In this document: positions 6,094 to 10,205 of the stretch, in pieces
Layout: each line of letters starts with the position of its first letter
Position numbering within the stretch: the first letter of the stretch is position 1
Origin: Candidatus Kapaibacterium sp.
GTDB lineage: Bacteria; Bacteroidota; Ignavibacteria; Kapaibacteriales; UBA961
DNA length: 10,205 bases
NCBI GenBank assembly: GCA_023253875.1
Contig: JALRFC010000042.1
Location: 1-10,205 of the forward strand
Direction of reading: 5' to 3'
Notes under the pieces: generated by a model
Seen by the model: only the letters and a program-made list of their open reading frames with translations
The model's database searches: none
Told to the model about the DNA's origin: nothing
Position numbers and translations under genes: made by a program

Positions 6094-6333
6094 ATGTTTT
6101 GGACACCTGAACTAGCATATACGCTCGAAGACGCTCCTTGGCCTGCAACAAAAGATGAATTGATTGATTATGCCGAGAGAACGGGAGCACCTTCTCAAGT
6201 ACTCGAAAATCTCTATGAATTAGATGATAATGATGAACTTTATGAAGGCATAGAAGATCTTTGGCCGGAATTCGAGAATAATGATGATACTCTTTTCTTC
6301 GACGATGAAGATGAAGACAGTTATTATGATTGA
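6094..6333 (+). CDS. DUF2795 domain-containing small acidic protein
   Basis: A 79-residue protein that I recognise as the conserved Bacteroidota DUF2795 type. The core is PWPATKDELIDYAERTGAP (15-33), followed by a VLENLYEL helix, EGIEDLWPEF (51-60) and an acidic, aromatic C-terminus (FFDDEDEDSYYD). It contains no signal peptide or membrane segment, so it should be cytoplasmic. The biochemical role is not established; the high Asp/Glu content suggests a protein-protein contact or regulatory function, which is inference. GGA lies six bases before the ATG, a weak ribosome site. The gene is the first on the plus strand after the divergent intergenic region, and the omp85 gene begins 58 bases after its stop, so they may share a transcript. 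Confidence 0.85.
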   Translation: MFWTPELAYTLEDAPWPATKDELIDYAERTGAPSQVLENLYELDDNDELYEGIEDLWPEFENNDDTLFFDDEDEDSYYD

Positions 6334-6391
6334 TCGAATGCATCACAATCCGACACAATTCTCACTTCTTGGGTGAATAGCAGAGAGCTTT

Positions 6392-8575
6392 ATGCAGAAG
6401 ATTTTTTCATCAATACGATTCTTTATCCTCTTCTGCTGTCTTTCTGCACTCTGTCATACATTGTCAAAAGGCGCGGAAACGCGCCGTTTTGCATTAAAGA
6501 CCATACGCATGTACGGGAATGCGCATCTAACTGCCCCTCAAGTTCTCAATGCTCTCAATATCACACTTCCCAGCGAATTGGAGTTAAATCATTTCCTCGA
6601 TTGGAATGATGTATTCACACCGGAATTGTATAAACTCTATTATCCTTCAGATACAAAAGGGAATATTCGCATTTCATTGGATTCGGTTCTTTTGATGAAC
6701 AGAGTTGAAGTATTACAAAATCTGTATCAGCGCAAAGGATATTTTGATGCAAAGGTGCAATTGGATATTTCAATAGATTCTTCAGGAATTGGAATAGTAG
6801 ATGTGTATTGCAGAGAAGGTAGGAAATATGCACTTTCGAATCTACTCATCACTGATACCTCCCTTGAACAAACGATTCCATGGAATACCATTCAACATGA
6901 CTTTCGATTGAAGCTTCCTCGCTTTTATGATGAAGATAGTTTGGTGAATATGCTCAATTCTTCTTTTCAACAACTCTTGGAAAATGGATATGCATTTTTG
7001 GAATATCGCATCGAACAAGTAATGATAGACACGGTGAATAAAACCGTGATTTCAGTGATTCGAATGCAAAATCCAGAGCGATATCGCGTACAGAGTGTTG
7101 AATTCGAACATATTTCTTCCGGTGGAAAGACACTGCAGGATGACTTACTCAAAAGACTATTGTTCATAAAGCCCAATACATGGCTTTCACCTCAAACTGT
7201 GAATAGATCAAAAAATCAATTGATCGGACTTTCTTTCTTTTCTGAAGTATCGGAAAGCAAGAAGAAATTCATCACAGATACTGATACTCTTGCTACGGTA
7301 TCATATATCATGAAATACAAAAAACCAGAGGAAGTTGTTTTCTCTGTTTTTCTGAACCGTACAACGATGGACAATTTTTTGAATATGGGTCTGGAAGCTT
7401 CTTATTCCGATTTGCTCATATCAGAAACAGGTAATTCATTTTCCATCTTTTCACGACTCCTTGCACAAGATGTATCCAATACATTGTTTTCAACTCAGAG
7501 AGGACTCGAATTTGAATATTCCATCGGTACGAATTTCAATCAACCATTTGCTTTCTTCTTGGGTGAGCATAGAGTTCCTCTGACATATTCAGCACAAGTA
7601 TCACTAAGAAATCTTCCGAGCAATTTGAAATTGTTAACGCCACAATTGCGTGTTTCGAATTTTAATACATTTCCCGAATGGACGCTTTTTTCCAATTTGA
7701 ATTTCGATGTCACATTGGATTTCACACGTTTGATCAATTTTACTTTAGATGAAACCGATCCGAATGATCCACTCTATCGCTTGATTGCACCATATGTTTC
7801 ACTCAGCGATTATTATAAAAATTCTCCCTTCAGTCCTGCATCATTCACGTTTGGTTTAACATTAACCGGAGATCGAAGAAACTCAGTCATCACACCATCG
7901 AAAGGATATTTTTTGACATTGCCACAGATTGAATATTCTCCGGATATTGGCTATTCACATTTCTTTCGGGTGTTTTCACAATTCCATACATTCACTCCCG
8001 TGAATAAGCAATTGGTATTTGCTACGAAAATCAAAGTCGGACATATCATCAATTGGGGTTTTACAGATGATGATAATTCCACTCCACCATTTGAAAAACA
8101 TTTCTTTGCAGGCGGAGCCAATTCCGTTCGAGCATGGCCTTCACGTGGTCTGAAAGATGCTGAATCTTCCATTGATGATTCTCTCGCGAGTAGAATCACG
8201 CAACTCTCAGCAATCATAGGATCTGCCAGTCTCATTGAAGGTTCTATTGAATTACGTTACTCATTTCCAAAACCAAAAGGATTGGCAGAATTCTGGGCAG
8301 ATAAAATTGCACGCTCCGGTGCAGTGCTCTTTTTCGATTGGGGTAATTCATTCAATCGCCTCACACCGAGTACTTATACTACCGCAACTATTTCGCGCAT
8401 ATTCAATCCCGCACATTGGGGATATGGCTATGGTATAGGTTTTCGTTTTGATACTCCTGCGGGACCCTTCCGACTCGATATGGCCTTTCCACTTTATGAT
8501 CCGAATAGTGCATCTTTCAGATCGCCACAATTTTCCACTGCACAATATCATATCGGATTGGGTCATGCATTTTGA
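6392..8575 (+). CDS. Omp85-family outer-membrane protein, TamA/BamA-like
   Basis: Membrane-embedded beta-barrel assembly or translocation factor of the Omp85 superfamily. The product is 727 residues. An N-terminal signal peptide (MQKIFSSIR, then hydrophobic FFILFCCLSAL) ends near residue 28. About three POTRA-like periplasmic domains follow (roughly 34-140, 145-224 and 231-310), with typical turns such as QRKGYFDA (113-120), LENGYAFLEY (196-205) and LSFFSEVSE (280-288). The C-terminal barrel (about 315-727) alternates aromatic and polar residues. It carries the L6-loop signature FFAGGANSVRAW (571-582, R580 as the VRGF-type arginine), GAVLFFDWGN (643-652) and GIGFRFDTPAGPFRLD (681-696). It ends in the beta-signal-like YHIGLGHAF with terminal phenylalanine. 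Three POTRA domains fit TamA better than the five-POTRA BamA, so the role could be TamA-like; a second Omp85 elsewhere would be the main BamA. AGAGAG lies upstream of the ATG. The mnmE start overlaps its last 11 bases. Confidence 0.92.
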   Translation: MQKIFSSIRFFILFCCLSALCHTLSKGAETRRFALKTIRMYGNAHLTAPQVLNALNITLPSELELNHFLDWNDVFTPELYKLYYPSDTKGNIRISLDSVLLMNRVEVLQNLYQRKGYFDAKVQLDISIDSSGIGIVDVYCREGRKYALSNLLITDTSLEQTIPWNTIQHDFRLKLPRFYDEDSLVNMLNSSFQQLLENGYAFLEYRIEQVMIDTVNKTVISVIRMQNPERYRVQSVEFEHISSGGKTLQDDLLKRLLFIKPNTWLSPQTVNRSKNQLIGLSFFSEVSESKKKFITDTDTLATVSYIMKYKKPEEVVFSVFLNRTTMDNFLNMGLEASYSDLLISETGNSFSIFSRLLAQDVSNTLFSTQRGLEFEYSIGTNFNQPFAFFLGEHRVPLTYSAQVSLRNLPSNLKLLTPQLRVSNFNTFPEWTLFSNLNFDVTLDFTRLINFTLDETDPNDPLYRLIAPYVSLSDYYKNSPFSPASFTFGLTLTGDRRNSVITPSKGYFLTLPQIEYSPDIGYSHFFRVFSQFHTFTPVNKQLVFATKIKVGHIINWGFTDDDNSTPPFEKHFFAGGANSVRAWPSRGLKDAESSIDDSLASRITQLSAIIGSASLIEGSIELRYSFPKPKGLAEFWADKIARSGAVLFFDWGNSFNRLTPSTYTTATISRIFNPAHWGYGYGIGFRFDTPAGPFRLDMAFPLYDPNSASFRSPQFSTAQYHIGLGHAF

Positions 8576-9917
8576 TACACATACAACCATTTGCTCACTC
8601 ATCACACCTCCCGGGCTGAGTGGTATCGCAATGATACGTCTCTCAGGCGAAGATGCATTCACAATCATCAATACACATTTGCATTTCGATATCACCGAAA
8701 AAGCATCACATACAATTTCATATGGTGTATTTCATGATCATGAGCATCCAATTGATACAGTGACAATTTTGAAGTATGATGGACCTCATTCCTATACTGG
8801 TCAACACACCATCGAGATTGGTTGTCATGGTGGGATGATTGTTCCAAAAAGAATCCTTGAATTGCTCCTACAATCGGGAGCACATATGGCTCAACCCGGT
8901 GAATTCACTTTACGTGCTTTCCTTAATGGAAAATTGGATTTAACACAGGCTGAAGCAGTTAATGATATCATTCATTTGCAGTCTCCTGCGGCCTTGGAAA
9001 GCGCTTCACGACAACTCATTGGGTCTTTCTCAAAAGAATTATCTTCACTAAGAGATGCAACTGAGCGCTTATTCAAATACATGATATTGGATTTTGATTT
9101 TTCGCAGGAAGACATTGAATTAGTTTCCGAAGAAAGACTCATAACGGAATTACACACTTTGTCTTTGACTGCTGAACGTTTCATCGAAAGTTATGAAACG
9201 GCAAAAACATTGCGGAGCGGACATCAAGTATTATTGCTTGGTTTCCCCAATGCAGGAAAATCCAGCATCTTCAATGCATTGTTGGGATATGCACGTTCTA
9301 TCGTAAGTGATATTCCAGGTACGACAAGAGATTTTGTGGAAGGTTCCATGATCATTGATGGAATGCATTTCACATTGATTGATACTGCCGGCATCCATGA
9401 GCAAACGGAAGATGCAATCGAAATTGAGGGTATCGCATATTCAAAGTCACTTATCAAAAGAGCCACCATCATTCTCATCATCAATGATATCACTTGTGGC
9501 GAGCAATATTCACAATCATTGATTGATCTTGTGAAAAAAGAACATCCCAATGTGCAGTATGCTCTTGTGCAGAATAAATGTGATCTTGTTGAGCATTCTT
9601 CACAAACTTCTCAAGATATATATATCTCAGCGAAAGAAGTACATGGTTTGCATGACATCATCTCATATCTTTCTACAACCGCCAAACAAACTGATACGCA
9701 TCATGCATTTCTTCTCAATGAAAGACAGGCCATATTGTTGAAAGAGTATCTCACTGCAATACAAAGAGCATTGGTATTGACAAAAGATGGGATGACCACT
9801 GATGTGCTCGCCATCGAATTGCGCTCCGCACTCGATACCATTGGTTTGATTTTGGGGACCATTTATACCGAAGAATTACTTAATGATGTATTCGCCAATT
9901 TCTGCATTGGTAAATAA
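8565..9917 (+). CDS. mnmE: tRNA U34 5-carboxymethylaminomethyl modification GTPase
   Basis: With MnmG it installs the cmnm5 group on wobble uridine 34 of several tRNAs, in the cytoplasm. The product is 450 residues from the ATG at 8565; the longer upstream reading overlaps omp85 by 128 bases and lacks family similarity. The N-terminal formyl-THF-binding domain begins TICSLITPPGLSGIAMIRLSG (8-28) and has YTGQHTIEIGCHGG (77-90) and PGEFTLRAFLNGKLDLTQAEA (111-131). The inserted G domain has G1 GFPNAGKS (226-233), G2 GTTRD (252-256), G3 DTAG (273-276) and G4 NKCD (337-340). The C-terminus is FCIGK (446-450), containing the catalytic cysteine of the CIGK motif. All key motifs are intact. The start lies within the last 11 bases of the omp85 gene in another frame, which suggests coupled translation. 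mnmG is not in the window. Confidence 0.97.
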   Translation: MHFDTHTTICSLITPPGLSGIAMIRLSGEDAFTIINTHLHFDITEKASHTISYGVFHDHEHPIDTVTILKYDGPHSYTGQHTIEIGCHGGMIVPKRILELLLQSGAHMAQPGEFTLRAFLNGKLDLTQAEAVNDIIHLQSPAALESASRQLIGSFSKELSSLRDATERLFKYMILDFDFSQEDIELVSEERLITELHTLSLTAERFIESYETAKTLRSGHQVLLLGFPNAGKSSIFNALLGYARSIVSDIPGTTRDFVEGSMIIDGMHFTLIDTAGIHEQTEDAIEIEGIAYSKSLIKRATIILIINDITCGEQYSQSLIDLVKKEHPNVQYALVQNKCDLVEHSSQTSQDIYISAKEVHGLHDIISYLSTTAKQTDTHHAFLLNERQAILLKEYLTAIQRALVLTKDGMTTDVLAIELRSALDTIGLILGTIYTEELLNDVFANFCIGK

Positions 9918-9962
9918 AGTGTCTTTACTACTGCTCCTCCAGTCCTAGTACTTTTTAAAGAC
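9915..9962 (+). repeat. Alternative inverted repeats between mnmE and the dioxygenase gene
   Basis: TAAAG (9915-9919) and CTTTA (9923-9927) form a small inverted repeat at the mnmE stop. The same CTTTA, extended to GTCTTTA (9921-9927), also pairs with TAAAGAC (9956-9962) just before the next start codon. The two pairings are mutually exclusive. The stems are short and AT-rich, and no terminator-like T tract with a GC stem exists. The 46-base gap has no clear promoter or Shine-Dalgarno (only AAAG at 9957-9960). Confidence 0.25.
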
Positions 9963-9963
9963 T

Positions 9964-10205
9964 ATGAAACGTTCACAATTTCTTACAACCATGGCGATGA
10001 TGTCTATGTCCAATTTGATAAATCTCAGAAATGTGCATGCGTGGACAGAAGGTCTTGGACATTCGGATCGAATGCCGACAATCTTCTTCGGTCATGGTTC
10101 ACCGATGAATGCAATTCAGAATAATGTGTTTACAAAAGCATTTCAAAAGGTGGGGCAGGAACTCACAAAGCCAAAAGCAATCATTTGTGTTTCGGCACAT
10201 TGGGA
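9964..10205 (+). CDS. YgiD-type extradiol ring-cleavage dioxygenase (4,5-DOPA dioxygenase family), N-terminal part
   Basis: Only the first 80 codons are present; the gene runs off the right edge. From residue 37 the sequence MPTIFFGHGSPMNAIQNN is the characteristic N-terminus of the class III extradiol dioxygenase LigB/DODA group (E. coli YgiD). The metal-binding histidine of HGSP is at residue 44, and a second conserved motif SAHW (H79) lies near the window end. Residues 1-36 (MKRSQFLTTMAMMSMSNLIN...) are an extension relative to E. coli YgiD. It is hydrophobic and starts like an export or Tat-like leader (basic start, MKRSQFL), but lacks twin arginines. Similar extensions occur in Bacteroidota homologues. 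The ATG at 9964 is taken as the start because the reading frame is open from there; M37 at 10072 is an alternative start giving a YgiD-length N-terminus. The substrate is unknown. Confidence 0.88.
   Translation, partial: MKRSQFLTTMAMMSMSNLINLRNVHAWTEGLGHSDRMPTIFFGHGSPMNAIQNNVFTKAFQKVGQELTKPKAIICVSAHW

Noticed and set aside
6351..6375. Weak hairpin-like sequence (TTCTCAC ... GTGAA) between the DUF2795 and omp85 genes
   Set aside because: The stem is short and bulged and there is no T tract, so it is not a credible terminator.
6373..6609. Plus-strand 78-codon frame at the omp85 5' end
   Set aside because: It overlaps the omp85 signal peptide and first POTRA in another frame and has no independent support.
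8448..8564. A 39-residue extension of mnmE starting at 8448
   Set aside because: It lies within the omp85 barrel-coding region in another frame and has no similarity to MnmE. The ATG at 8565 gives the normal 450-residue length.
8348..8695. Minus-strand open frame of 115 codons across the omp85-mnmE junction
   Set aside because: It is antisense to two well-supported genes, with no recognisable domain; a shadow frame.

Overview
The window is a 10.2 kb AT-rich stretch of a bacterial chromosome made of housekeeping genes with very little non-coding space. It probably belongs to the Bacteroidota or a relative in the FCB group. Three points support this: a Bacteroidota-style promoter (TTG, 19 nt, TATATTTG) in front of a tRNA gene; a small DUF2795-type acidic protein of the kind common in Bacteroidota; and a fused alpha/beta 2-oxoacid dehydrogenase E1 subunit, also common there. 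Shine-Dalgarno signals are mixed: strong before some genes and absent before others. I cannot place the organism below phylum level; a Chlorobi, Ignavibacteria or Kapabacteria-like lineage is possible.

Left half, all on the minus strand. Reading in the direction of transcription, gatB (tRNA amidotransferase subunit B), ilvE (branched-chain aminotransferase) and the fused E1 gene form a tight operon that ends at a clear intrinsic terminator. After a 249-base intergenic region (a tRNA promoter, a perfect DnaA-box match, inverted and direct repeats) come tRNA-Arg(CCG) and, 35 bases on, a gene for a single-pass membrane protein with TPR-like repeats. Last is the 5' end of a gene encoding a secreted protein, running off the left edge.

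Right half, all on the plus strand. A 154-base divergent intergenic region separates gatB from a DUF2795 protein, a TamA/BamA-like Omp85 outer-membrane protein, and mnmE (tRNA U34 modification GTPase), whose start overlaps the omp85 stop. After 46 bases comes the start of a YgiD-type extradiol dioxygenase gene, cut by the right edge.

Functionally the window combines translation fidelity (GatB, MnmE, tRNA-Arg), branched-chain amino-acid metabolism (IlvE makes branched-chain 2-oxoacids and the E1 enzyme could decarboxylate them) and envelope assembly (Omp85, a membrane-anchored TPR protein). I see no mobile element, CRISPR array, phage gene or defence system. The most unusual items are a histone-H1-like lysine/alanine tail of about 63 residues on the E1 enzyme, and the repeat-rich intergenic region holding the DnaA-box match.
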